This document shows positions 41,462 to 50,168 of a stretch of DNA of 64,000 bases, piece after piece. Position 1 is the stretch's first letter; each line of letters opens with the position of its first letter. Origin of the DNA: Streptomyces sp. DT2A-34 (GTDB lineage: Bacteria; Actinomycetota; Actinomycetes; Streptomycetales; Streptomycetaceae). The stretch covers positions 7,358,001-7,422,000 of the forward strand of contig NZ_JASTWJ010000001.1 of NCBI RefSeq assembly GCF_030499515.1, in the 5' to 3' direction. The notes under the pieces are model-generated. The model searched no databases. It was not told the origin of the DNA and was given only the letters and a program-made list of their open reading frames with translations. The position numbers and the translations under genes are program-made.

Positions 41462-44400
41462 ATGGACCCCGTGCGCTATCGCATCCTCGGCACCACCCAG
41501 GTACTTCGCCCCGACGGCCGCCCCGTTCCGGTCGGCGGGGCGCGGCTGCGTGCCCTGCTGACCGTGCTGGCGTTGCGGGGCGGGCGGACCGTGCCCGCGA
41601 GTCTGCTGGTCGACGAGGTGTGGGACGGTGATCCGCCCGCCGACGCGACGGGCGCGCTGCAGGCGCTGGTCGGACGCCTGCGGCGGGCCCTCGGGGCGGA
41701 CGCGATCCTCTCGGAGGAAGGCGGGTACCGGCTCGCCGCCGCGCCCGACGACATCGACCTGCACCGGTTCGAGCGGCTGGCCGGCGAGGGCACGCGCGCG
41801 TTGGCCGACGGCGACCCCGCCAAGGCCGCCGTCGTCCTCGACGACGCCCTCGCCCTGTGGCACGGCCCCGCCCTCGCCGACCTCCCCGACCGCACCGCCG
41901 AGGCGGTCCGCCAGGAGACCCGGCGCCTGGACGCGCTGCGCGCCCGCCACACCGCCGCCCTCGCCCTCGGCCACGCCGAACAGTCCCTGCCCGAGCTGAC
42001 CGCCCTGTGCGACACCCACCCCCTGGACGAACCCCTCCAGGCCCTGCGCCTGCGCGCACTGCGCGACGCGGGCCGTACGGCCGAGGCACTGGCCGCCTAC
42101 GACGACGTACGACGACTCCTGGCGGACCGGCTGGGCTCGGACCCGGGACCGGAACTGCGCTCACTGCACGGGGAGTTGCTCCACCCGGCGCAGGGCAGGC
42201 CCTCCGGTTCCTCGAACGGCCCTGACGTTCCCCCCGCCCCCGCTTCGCCCCCGCCCACCGGCAACCTCCGCGCCCGTCTCACCTCCTTCGTCGGCCGCGA
42301 ACCGGACATCGAGGCCATCCACGGCGACCTCGCCACCGCCCGGCTCGTCACCCTGCTCGGCCCCGGCGGGGCGGGCAAGACGCGGCTGTCGCAGGAGGCC
42401 GCCGAGAGTGTGCGGGACGGCGCCCCGGACGGGGTGTGGCTGGCCGAGCTCGCGCCGGTCGACGATCCCGAGGCCGTACCGGAGGCCGTACTGACCGCCG
42501 TCGGCGCCCGCGAGACCGTGCTGTACGGCGCCGGGGCCGAGGCCATGCGGGCCGGATCCGAGCGGTACGACGACCCCGTCGAGCGGCTCGCCGAGCACTG
42601 CGGCAAGCGGCGCATGCTGCTGATCCTCGACAACTGCGAGCACGTCGTGGAGGCCGCCGCCCGGCTGGTGGAGGAGCTGCTGGCGCGCTGCCCGCGGCTG
42701 ACGGTGCTCGCCACCAGCCGTGAACCCCTCGGCGTACCGGGGGAGTTGCTGCGGCCCGTGGATCCGCTGCCCGAGCCGTTCGCGCTGCGGCTGCTCGCCG
42801 ACCGGGGTGCCGCGGCCAGGCCGGGGTTCCGGGTCGCCGATGATCCGGAGGCGTGCGCCGAGATCTGCCGGCGGCTCGACGGGCTGCCCCTCGCCATCGA
42901 GCTCGCCGCGGCCCGCCTCCGCATGCTGACGCCGCGTCAGATAGCGGATCGGCTCGACGACCGCTTCCGGCTGCTCACCTCGGGCAGCCGTACCGTGCTG
43001 CCCCGCCAGCAGACCCTGCGGGCGGTCGTCGACTGGTCCTGGGAGCTGCTGGACGAGGGTGAACGGGAGGTGCTGCGGCGGCTGTCCGTGTTCGCCGGCG
43101 GCTGCGATCTCGCCGCCGCCGAGGCCGTGTGCGGGCCCGTCGCGCTGGAGGCGCTCGGCTCGCTCGTCGACAAGTCCCTCGTGGTGGCCGCCCCTTCGGC
43201 GGACGGGGCGATGCGCTACCGGCTGCTGGAGACCGTCGGCGAGTACGCGGGCGAGCGGCTCGACGAGACGGGACGGCGAGCCGAGGCCGAGCGCGCGCAT
43301 CTGACGTACTACCGCGAACTCGCCCGCGCCACCGACCCGTTGCTGCGCGGTTCTGGCCAACTCGCCGCCATCGAACGGCTGGAGCGCGAGAGCGAGAACA
43401 TCCGCGCCGCCCTCCACCACGCCGTCTCCGTGCGCGACGAGCAGGAGGGGATGTGCCTGGTGCTGTCGATGGCCTGGTACTGGCAGATGCGCGACCTGCG
43501 CCTGGTCGCCCGCAACTGGTCCCGCGAGGTCCACGCCCTCGGCCCCGACCCCTTCGCCGGGCCCGTGCGCCGCGTCGCCCCGCTGTGGGAACGCTGCACG
43601 GCCACGCCGCCCCCGTGGACCGGCGAGGTCCTCGACGAGGCCCGGCGCGGCGTGCACCTGGTCCATCTCGCGTGCATGGACACCGAGTGGGAGGCCTGGC
43701 AGACGCCCGAGGCGCAGCGCAAGCTGCAGGCCATCGCCGAGACCTACGAGCCCGGACTCCCGCAGGTGTGCCGCAGCCCTGGTTCCCTGTGGTTCTTCGC
43801 CGTCCTGCTCACCGGTGACATGGGGCGGGTACGGACGATCATCGATGCCGCCGTCGAGACCTGCCGCGGCACTCCCGGCTACGAGTGGGAACTCGCCGCC
43901 AGTCTGTACATGCGCGCCAACGTGATGGCCAACCGCACCGAATGGGCCGGTGACGCCACCCGCGACGCCGACGAGGCGCTGGACATCTTCCGCCGCCTCG
44001 GCGACCGGTGGGGGACCGCGGAAGCGCTCTCCGCGCGGGCCGAGGCGCTGGAGAAGAAGGGCGACTACCGGCCGGCCGCCACCGACTACCGGGCGGCGAT
44101 CGAGCATGCGGAAGGCCTGGGCGCCCACGCCCAGACGGGCGTCCTCAGTGCCCGGCTCGGCGGCGTGCTCATCGAGGCGGGCGAGGCCGAGCAGGGTGAG
44201 CGGCTGCTGCGCGAGGTCATCGACGGTTCGGACGGCGGGCACGGCCAGGCGATGCCCTTCGCCCGGCTCATGCTGGCCGGCTGGCTCGGCGTGACCGGCC
44301 GGATTCCCGAGGCGCGCGGGGAACTCCGGCTGCTGCGCGAGCAGTTCAAGGTCGCCGACTTCGCCATCTTCGACGCCTACATCCTCGGCGCCGAGGCCTG

Positions 44401-44758
44401 GCTGGACGCTCTCGAGGGCCACTGCGAAAGGTCCCTCGACCTGATCAGGCGCGCCTTGGAGCAGGCCGAGGACCCGCTGTCCGAGGCCATCATGCCGCTC
44501 ATCCGCTCCGCGTTTCTGACCACCGCCGCGTACGCCCTCGCCGGCCTCGACGACGTTGGCCGAGCCCGCGACGCCGCCCGCTGCCTCGGCGCCGCCGACG
44601 CGGGGCTGCCGTCCGCGTACGTCGCGACGTTCCACGAGCGCGAGGTGCGTGACCGGACCGTGGAGCGCATCCGTGCCGTGCTGGGCGACGGGGTCTACGA
44701 GGCGGCGTACGCGGAGGGCGGCGGCCTCTCCCCCCGGGAGGCCGCCGCCCTGGTCTGA
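41462..44758 (+). CDS. AfsR/SARP-type regulator with BTAD, NTPase and TPR domains
   Basis: About 1098 residues. The N-terminal winged-helix ('YRILGTTQVLRPDGRPVPVG' ... 'LLVDEVWDGDPPADATGALQ') and the bacterial transcriptional activation domain ('HGPALADLPDRTAEAVRQET' onward) cover about 1-245. The ATPase part has 'TLLGPGGAGKTRLSQEAAES' (Walker A), 'RMLLILDNCEHVVEAAARLV' (Walker B) and 'LPLAIELAAARLRMLTPRQI'. The C-terminal half is TPR-like. AfsR-type proteins activate antibiotic or morphological genes. A drug-type ABC transporter is convergent, and no biosynthetic cluster is nearby. ATG 41462 (a GTG at 41435 is in frame). Confidence 0.9.
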   Translation: MDPVRYRILGTTQVLRPDGRPVPVGGARLRALLTVLALRGGRTVPASLLVDEVWDGDPPADATGALQALVGRLRRALGADAILSEEGGYRLAAAPDDIDLHRFERLAGEGTRALADGDPAKAAVVLDDALALWHGPALADLPDRTAEAVRQETRRLDALRARHTAALALGHAEQSLPELTALCDTHPLDEPLQALRLRALRDAGRTAEALAAYDDVRRLLADRLGSDPGPELRSLHGELLHPAQGRPSGSSNGPDVPPAPASPPPTGNLRARLTSFVGREPDIEAIHGDLATARLVTLLGPGGAGKTRLSQEAAESVRDGAPDGVWLAELAPVDDPEAVPEAVLTAVGARETVLYGAGAEAMRAGSERYDDPVERLAEHCGKRRMLLILDNCEHVVEAAARLVEELLARCPRLTVLATSREPLGVPGELLRPVDPLPEPFALRLLADRGAAARPGFRVADDPEACAEICRRLDGLPLAIELAAARLRMLTPRQIADRLDDRFRLLTSGSRTVLPRQQTLRAVVDWSWELLDEGEREVLRRLSVFAGGCDLAAAEAVCGPVALEALGSLVDKSLVVAAPSADGAMRYRLLETVGEYAGERLDETGRRAEAERAHLTYYRELARATDPLLRGSGQLAAIERLERESENIRAALHHAVSVRDEQEGMCLVLSMAWYWQMRDLRLVARNWSREVHALGPDPFAGPVRRVAPLWERCTATPPPWTGEVLDEARRGVHLVHLACMDTEWEAWQTPEAQRKLQAIAETYEPGLPQVCRSPGSLWFFAVLLTGDMGRVRTIIDAAVETCRGTPGYEWELAASLYMRANVMANRTEWAGDATRDADEALDIFRRLGDRWGTAEALSARAEALEKKGDYRPAATDYRAAIEHAEGLGAHAQTGVLSARLGGVLIEAGEAEQGERLLREVIDGSDGGHGQAMPFARLMLAGWLGVTGRIPEARGELRLLREQFKVADFAIFDAYILGAEAWLDALEGHCERSLDLIRRALEQAEDPLSEAIMPLIRSAFLTTAAYALAGLDDVGRARDAARCLGAADAGLPSAYVATFHEREVRDRTVERIRAVLGDGVYEAAYAEGGGLSPREAAALV

Positions 44759-44789
44759 CGCGCACCGACGGGACGCGCCGGTCGGCGGG

Positions 44790-45611
44790 TCAGTTCTTCG
44801 TCCGGAACTTGTGGATCGCGATCGGCGCCATCACCGCCGTGATCGCCACCGACCAGCCCAGCGTCACCCACAGGTCGTGCGCGACCGGCCCGCCCACCAT
44901 CAGTCCGCGCGCCGCGTCGGCGAGCGTGGACAGCGGGTTGTAGTCGGTGAACGCCTGCAGCCAGCCCGGCATCGACGTCGTCGGCGCGAAGATCGACGAG
45001 CCGAACTGGAGCGGGAACAGCACCAGGAAGCCCATCGCCTGCACGGACTGCGCGTTCTTCATGATCACGCCGAGGGTGAGGAACACCCACATGATCGACG
45101 AGGCGAACGCCGTGGACAGGGCCACGGTCGCGAACAGGCCGGGCCAGTTGGTGATGTCGAACCCGACCGCCACGGAGACGATCATCAGCACGGTGGTCGC
45201 GAACAGCATCCGCAGCAGCTCCACCGAGATCTTCGCGAAGAGCACCGAGCCGCGCCCGATCGGCAGCGACCGGAAACGGTCCATCACGCCGGAGTTGAAG
45301 TCCTGGCTGAAGCCGGTCCCGACGCCCTGGGACAGCGTCATGCTCATCATCGCGATCATGCCGGGGATCACGTACTGCACGTACTGGTCCTGACCGCCGC
45401 CCAGCGCCTGCCCGATCGAGCCGCCGAAGACGAACACGAAGAGCAGCGTGAAGATGACCGGCATCAGCAGCGCGTCGGCCATCGACTCCGGGTCCTGGCG
45501 GATCCACAGCAGATTGCGGCGGACGAGGGCGCCGGTGTGTCGCAGATGCCCGCGCAGGGTGATGCGGGCGTCGTCGGTGGTCGGGGCGGTGGGGAGAGTG
45601 GCGGCGCTCAT
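44790..45611 (-). CDS. ABC-2 type permease (drug/antibiotic export)
   Basis: 273 residues, six helices, DrrB-like. 'NLLWIRQDPESMADALLMPV' is the conserved N-terminal segment and 'GSSIFAPTTSMPGWLQAFTD' with 'YNPLSTLADAARGLMVGG' the C-terminal signature. ATG at 45611 overlaps the ATPase stop (ATGA). With the ATPase it forms a two-subunit exporter; the drug is not known. Confidence 0.92.
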   Translation of the reverse strand: MSAATLPTAPTTDDARITLRGHLRHTGALVRRNLLWIRQDPESMADALLMPVIFTLLFVFVFGGSIGQALGGGQDQYVQYVIPGMIAMMSMTLSQGVGTGFSQDFNSGVMDRFRSLPIGRGSVLFAKISVELLRMLFATTVLMIVSVAVGFDITNWPGLFATVALSTAFASSIMWVFLTLGVIMKNAQSVQAMGFLVLFPLQFGSSIFAPTTSMPGWLQAFTDYNPLSTLADAARGLMVGGPVAHDLWVTLGWSVAITAVMAPIAIHKFRTKN

Positions 45612-46633
45612 ACGGCGACCTCCTCGCGGTCGTCGGTGGGCACGGTGTCCTGGGGTGCACTGGCGCGGTGGCCGGTGAGCGAGAGGAACACCTCGTCCAG
45701 GCTGGGCAGTTCGGTGCTGATGGAGGCGAGCGTGATGCCGCGGGCGGTGACGGCGCCGACGACGGCGGTCAGCTGGTCGTCGCTCAGGATCGGCACGAGG
45801 AGCGTGCCGGTGGCGGTGTCCACGGTCGTGGTGGCGAGCCCGGTGATGCCGAGATCGTCGAGATACCCGGCGAGGGGCCGCAGCTGCAAGGCATCCACCG
45901 GCCGGACCCGCAGGGTCCGCCCGCCGACCTTGGCCTTGAGCTCCTCGATCCCGCCGCCCGCGATGACCTTGCCCCGGTCGACGACGGTCAGCTCGGAGGC
46001 GAGCTGCTCGGCCTCCTCCATGTACTGGGTGGTCAGCAGCACGGTCACACCGTCCCCGACCATGGCCTTGACCTCGTCCCACACCTCGTTGCGGGTGCGG
46101 GGGTCGAGCCCCGTGGTTGGCTCGTCGAGGAACAGCACGGCCGGCCGCCCGATCATGGAGGCCGCCAGGTCGAGCCGCCGCCGCATACCGCCGGAGTACG
46201 TGCTCGCGGGCCGCTTGGCGGCCTCGGTCAGCGAGAACCGCTCCAGCAGGTCGTCGGCACGCGCGCGTGCCTCCTTGCGGGGCAGGTCCAGGAGCCGCCC
46301 GATGAGATACAGGTTCTCCCACCCCGGGAGCTTCTCGTCCACGGAGGCGTACTGCCCGGTCAGCCCGATCACCCGGCGCAACTGCCGAGGCTGCCGTACG
46401 GCGTCGTATCCGGCGACGGTGGCCTGCCCGGCGTCCGGTGCCAGCAGCGTGGACAGGATCCGCACGAGGGTCGTCTTCCCGGCCCCGTTCGGCCCGAGCA
46501 CTCCCATGACGGTGCCCTCGCGGACGTCCAGGTCCACACCGTCCAGAGCCTTGGTCTCGCCGTAGTGCTTGACCAACCCCCGCACAGAGACGGCGGTGCT
46601 CACGCCGCCCGGCTTCTTGTCGATTCGCGTCAT
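45608..46633 (-). CDS. ABC transporter ATP-binding protein (DrrA-like)
   Basis: 341 residues. 'GVLGPNGAGKTTLVRILSTL' (Walker A), 'LTGQYASVDEKLPGWENLYL' (Q-loop), 'YSGGMRRRLDLAASMIGRPA' (signature) and 'VLFLDEPTTGLDPRTRNEVW' (Walker B). The C-terminal DrrA domain ends 'PSLDEVFLSLTGHRA'. Family members export antibiotics such as daunorubicin. ATG 46633 was chosen; ribosome site not obvious. Upstream lie four near-copies of CAGGGCCTRC, possibly an operator. Confidence 0.92.
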   Translation of the reverse strand: MTRIDKKPGGVSTAVSVRGLVKHYGETKALDGVDLDVREGTVMGVLGPNGAGKTTLVRILSTLLAPDAGQATVAGYDAVRQPRQLRRVIGLTGQYASVDEKLPGWENLYLIGRLLDLPRKEARARADDLLERFSLTEAAKRPASTYSGGMRRRLDLAASMIGRPAVLFLDEPTTGLDPRTRNEVWDEVKAMVGDGVTVLLTTQYMEEAEQLASELTVVDRGKVIAGGGIEELKAKVGGRTLRVRPVDALQLRPLAGYLDDLGITGLATTTVDTATGTLLVPILSDDQLTAVVGAVTARGITLASISTELPSLDEVFLSLTGHRASAPQDTVPTDDREEVAV

Positions 46634-46644
46634 GACGATGACGG

Positions 46645-46735
46645 TGTCAGGGCCTACCGACAAACGGCCGACAGATCACCGACAGGGCCTGCAGATCACC
46701 GACAGGGCCTACAGGGTCGGACGACAGGGCCTACT
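46645..46735. repeat. Short direct repeats upstream of the ABC transporter genes
   Basis: Four near-copies of CAGGGCCTRC occur at about 46648, 46684, 46704 and 46724, with CAGATCACCGA between the first pairs (20-bp period). They lie 15-100 bp upstream of the ATPase start and might bind a regulator. Confidence 0.4.
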
Positions 46736-46744
46736 GTTCGGACA

Positions 46745-46778
46745 AAAGGGGCGCCCGGTGATCACCGGGCGCCCCTTT
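46745..46778. terminator. 34-bp perfect palindrome, terminator of the MFS gene
   Basis: AAAGGGGCGCCCGGTGA is followed at once by its exact complement (TCACCGGGCGCCCCTTT). It lies 31 bp after the MFS stop at 46810 and before the ABC genes, so it most likely ends MFS transcription. Confidence 0.8.
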
Positions 46779-46809
46779 GCCGTAGGACCCGCAGAGCAGG
46801 TCCCCGTAC

Positions 46810-48033
46810 TCAGTACCGGACCGTCTCGGCCTGCTGCGGCACATGCGTCGCGACCACGCGCTCCCGACCGGCCCGCGGAGCGACCCGGCGCCGGTCCACC
46901 GCGTACGCGGCCCCCGCGACCCCGAGCCCGAGGACGGCCAGGGCCGCGCCGGCCAGCGCCGGGGACGTCACGCCGAAGCCCGCCGCGAGGGCGAGGCCGC
47001 CGATCCAGGCGCCGCCGGCATTCGCGAGGTTGAAGGCCGCCTGGTTGGCCGAGGAGGCCAGGGACGGAGCCGACGACGCCTTCTCCATCACCATCAGGTT
47101 GAGCGGGGAGCCGGTCACGAACGCCGCCATGCCGAGCAGCGCCACCGCGAGGGCCGCGCTCCACGCCGTGGACATCAGCAGCGGGAACAGGGCCAGCACC
47201 GCGGCCAGGGAGAGCAGGCCGCCGAACAGGGTCCGGCGCATCGAGTGGTCCGCCAGGCGCCCGCCCAGCAGGTTGCCGATGGTCGCGCCCACGCCGAACA
47301 GCGCCAGCAGCAGCGTCACGCTGGCGTCGGCGTACCCGGCGGAGTCGGTCAGCATCGGCGTGACGTAGCTGTACGCGGCGAAGAGCGCGCCGAAGCCCGC
47401 GACCGTCGTGCCGAGCGCCAGCCACACCGGCAGGGAGCGCAGGGCGGCCACCTCGCCGCGCAGGCCGGCCGGCGGGGCGGCGTGCGCCTCGCCGCGCGGG
47501 ATGAGCAGCGCCAGCGCCGCCATCGCGGCCAGGCCGATCGTGCTCACGCCGAGGAACGTGGCCCGCCAGCCCAGGTGCTGCCCCATCAGCGTGGCCACCG
47601 GCACGCCCGCGACGTTGGCCACCGTCAGGCCCAGGAACATCAGCGACACGGAGCGGGCCTTGCGCTCCGGCGCGACCATGTTCGTCGCCACGACCGCGCC
47701 GACGCCGAAGAAGGCGCCGTGCGGCAGGCCGCTCAGGAAGCGGGCGGCCACCAGCCAGTGGTAGTCGGGGGCGAACGCGGACAGGGCGTTGCCCGCGACG
47801 AACAGGGCCATCAGGCCGATCAGGACGGTACGGCGCGGCATGCGGGCCGTGACCGCCGCCAGCAGCGGGGCGCCGATGACGACGCCGAGTGCGTACGCCG
47901 AGACCAGGTGCCCGGCGGTGGGGATCGAGATGCCCAGGTCGTTCGCGACTTCGGGCAGCAGGCCCATCATCACGAACTCGGTCGTACCAATGCCGAAGGC
48001 GCCGACGGCCAGGGCGAACAGTGCCAGGGGCAT
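46810..48033 (-). CDS. MFS transporter (DHA1, AraJ/Cmx-like)
   Basis: 407 residues, 12 helices. 'MPLALFALAVGAFGIGTTEF' then 'VMMGLLPEVANDLGISIPTA' is the sugar-efflux/chloramphenicol-resistance (AraJ/CmlR) signature, with 'RMPRRTVLIGLMALFVAGNA' as motif A. 'GLTVANVAGVPVATLMGQHL' is motif C-like. Substrate unknown; some relatives export chloramphenicol. ATG 48033. A dyad TGTTCCGT...ACGGAACA lies 31-64 bp upstream. Confidence 0.92.
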   Translation of the reverse strand: MPLALFALAVGAFGIGTTEFVMMGLLPEVANDLGISIPTAGHLVSAYALGVVIGAPLLAAVTARMPRRTVLIGLMALFVAGNALSAFAPDYHWLVAARFLSGLPHGAFFGVGAVVATNMVAPERKARSVSLMFLGLTVANVAGVPVATLMGQHLGWRATFLGVSTIGLAAMAALALLIPRGEAHAAPPAGLRGEVAALRSLPVWLALGTTVAGFGALFAAYSYVTPMLTDSAGYADASVTLLLALFGVGATIGNLLGGRLADHSMRRTLFGGLLSLAAVLALFPLLMSTAWSAALAVALLGMAAFVTGSPLNLMVMEKASSAPSLASSANQAAFNLANAGGAWIGGLALAAGFGVTSPALAGAALAVLGLGVAGAAYAVDRRRVAPRAGRERVVATHVPQQAETVRY

Positions 48034-48064
48034 GAAGAGCCTTTGCCTTTCCAGGGGAGAGCGA

Positions 48065-48097
48065 TGTTCCGTACCTCGTATGTTCAGTAACGGAACA
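48065..48097. promoter_or_regulatory. Possible operator upstream of the MFS gene
   Basis: TGTTCCGT (48065-48072) and ACGGAACA (48090-48097) form an 8-bp dyad with a 17-nt centre, overlapping the expected promoter of the minus-strand MFS gene. No regulator is adjacent. Confidence 0.4.
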
Positions 48098-48185
48098 AAG
48101 CCTCTCAGGCTCAGTATTCCGGCAGATGACGCTCAGGTTGCCGAGACCAGTCCAGACGTCGCTGACCAGGGGCTTTCAGGGAGCG

Positions 48186-49247
48186 TCAGGACGCGGATGT
48201 GTCGACCTTCACACGCGCCGCCACCGGCAGATGGTCGCTCCCGGTCTCCGGCAGCGTCCACGAGCTCTCCGGCTCCAGGCCCTTCACCATGATCTGGTCG
48301 ATCCGCGCCATCGGGAACGACGCCGGCCAGCTGAACCCGAACCCGCTGCCCGCCGCGCCCTGCGTGGAGCGCATCTGGGCGGTGACGGCGTTGAGCGCGC
48401 GGTCGTTCATCGTGCCGTTCAGGTCGCCGAGCAGGACCACCTTCTGCAACCGCTCGTCGCCGATGGCCTCGCCCAGCGCGTTGGCGCTCTTGTCGCGCTG
48501 CCGGGCGGTGAACCCGGCCTCCACCTTCACCCGCACCGACGGCAGGTGGGCGACGTACACCGCGACCTGCCCGGACGGCGTGGTCACCGTGGCCCGCATC
48601 GCACGGACCCAGCCCAGCTTGATGTCGACCGGCTTGACGCCGCTCAGCGGGTACTTGCTCCACAGCCCGACGGTGCCCTGCACAGAGTGGTACTTGTACG
48701 TCGACGCCAACGCGGACTCGTACGTCGGGACCGCCGAGGCCGTCAGCTCCTCCAGGGCCACCACGTCCGCGCCGGACGCGGCGACGTCGCGGGCGGTGCC
48801 GGACGGATCGGCGTTGTCCGCGTTGACGTTGTGCGTGGCCACCGTGAGGTCGCCGCCGGCGCCGGTCCGGGCGACGAGGAGGCCGCCGAAGAGGTTCAGC
48901 CACACGATCGCCGGGAGCAGCACGGCGATGAACGCGGTCGCGGATTTGCGGACCAGGGCCAGCACGAGCAGCACCGGGACGAACAGGCCCAGCCAGGGCA
49001 GGAACGTCTCGGTCAGGCTGCCCAGGTTGCCCACCGCGTTCGGGATCTGCGCGTGCAGCAGCATCACCAGGGCCAGGACCACCGCGAGGGCGGCCACCAC
49101 GATGCCGCGCCGCCAGCTGCGCGGGTCGCCGCGCCATCCCGCCACCAGGCTCTTCAGGCGGTGCGTCAGGCGCCGAAGCCCAGATTCCCGGCGCTCGGGC
49201 CCCGAGCCGCCGTTGTCCGTCTCCGTCACGTACGCCTGCTGCGCCAT
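48186..49247 (-). CDS. Membrane-anchored endonuclease/exonuclease/phosphatase-family protein
   Basis: 353 residues. Three N-terminal helices (GIVVAALAVVLALVMLLHAQ; FLPWLGLFVPVLLVLALVRK; FIAVLLPAIVWLNLFGGLLV), then an EEP domain. Its motifs are 'LTVATHNVNADNADPSGTAR' (Asn), 'GADVVALEELTASAVP' (catalytic Glu), 'VVLLGDLNGTMNDRALNAVT' (GDxN) and 'GSDHLPVAARVKV' (SDH). The domain probably faces outward. EEP proteins act on phosphodiesters, including nucleic acids or sphingomyelin; the substrate is unknown. ATG 49247. Confidence 0.9.
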   Translation of the reverse strand: MAQQAYVTETDNGGSGPERRESGLRRLTHRLKSLVAGWRGDPRSWRRGIVVAALAVVLALVMLLHAQIPNAVGNLGSLTETFLPWLGLFVPVLLVLALVRKSATAFIAVLLPAIVWLNLFGGLLVARTGAGGDLTVATHNVNADNADPSGTARDVAASGADVVALEELTASAVPTYESALASTYKYHSVQGTVGLWSKYPLSGVKPVDIKLGWVRAMRATVTTPSGQVAVYVAHLPSVRVKVEAGFTARQRDKSANALGEAIGDERLQKVVLLGDLNGTMNDRALNAVTAQMRSTQGAAGSGFGFSWPASFPMARIDQIMVKGLEPESSWTLPETGSDHLPVAARVKVDTSAS

Positions 49248-49435
49248 ACCGTCGCCTCACTACCTGCCGTGCACACCGTCGTCCCCCCGCACCCACAGAA
49301 ACCCTAGGGGATGATCGGCCTCGTTCCTGCCGTACTCATGACGGCCGTACGGGGGCGAGGACGTACAAGTCGCCATCGGGAGTTCCGGCTACGGCGAGGG
49401 AAAGCGCGCTCTGTGACGTAACGCGCACATGCGAT

Positions 49436-50065
49436 CTACGGGGTGCGTGAACTGACGGGCCGTAGGCCTTCCAGCACGGCGTCGACCATCTGCTCCGCCA
49501 GCCCTTCGGGAAGATCGGCGTCCGGGCGCATGACGGCGCGCACCAGCATCGGGCCGAAGACGATGTCGTTCATCACGTCGACGTCGATGTCCCTGCGCAA
49601 CTCGCCGTTCTCCTGCCCGCGGCGCAGGATCGCGTGCTGTTTCCTGCGCCGCGGCTCGACGACGATCGCGTGATAGGCGTCCCAGATCTTCGGACTGCTC
49701 TTCATCTGGGCGATGACGTTGTGCAGGAGCACCGACGAACGCGTCATCAGACCGCGCCTGCGCAACTGCTCCACCAGCGTCACGAGGTCGTCGCGCACCG
49801 AGGTGCCCGGCAGTTCGGGGTCCGGGGGCTCGGCGGCGCGCACGACCTCGACGAAGAGCTCCTCCTTGCCGCTCCAGCGGCGGTAGATGGTGGCCTTGCC
49901 GACGCCGGCGGTGCGGGCGATGCGCTCGATGGACAGCTCCGCGAGCGGCACGCCTTCCTCCAGCAGCTTGATGACGCCCTCGATGATGGACCGCTCCACG
50001 GACTCGCTGCGGGGTCGGCCCCGGGCGGGGCCGTCCTGCCGGGGGTGGCTGTCGGCGAGGCTCAC
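49436..50065 (-). CDS. TetR family regulator of the adjacent efflux gene
   Basis: 209 residues. HTH 'VERSIIEGVIKLLEEGVPLA' then ELSIERIARTAGVGKATIYR. C-terminal TetR_C: 'DLVTLVEQLRRRGLMTRSSV', 'VVEPRRRKQHAILRRGQENG'. GTG at 50065 with AAAGGA upstream. It lies 103 bp downstream of the EmrB-like gene on the same strand, so both may be one unit autoregulated at the operator 51778-51806. Confidence 0.9.
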   Translation of the reverse strand: MSLADSHPRQDGPARGRPRSESVERSIIEGVIKLLEEGVPLAELSIERIARTAGVGKATIYRRWSGKEELFVEVVRAAEPPDPELPGTSVRDDLVTLVEQLRRRGLMTRSSVLLHNVIAQMKSSPKIWDAYHAIVVEPRRRKQHAILRRGQENGELRRDIDVDVMNDIVFGPMLVRAVMRPDADLPEGLAEQMVDAVLEGLRPVSSRTP

Positions 50066-50168
50066 TTGGCTCGGTCCTTTCGGTGGGCTGTGCTGATTCT
50101 CCCTGGTGTACGGCGGTGTACGGCGACGGCGGGTACGAGGCGCGTGTCGGCGTGCGGCCACCGCGCTC

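Noticed and set aside
41462..44758. Biosynthetic gene cluster around the AfsR-like regulator
   Set aside because: Neighbours are a DUF protein and a transporter; no biosynthetic enzymes are present.
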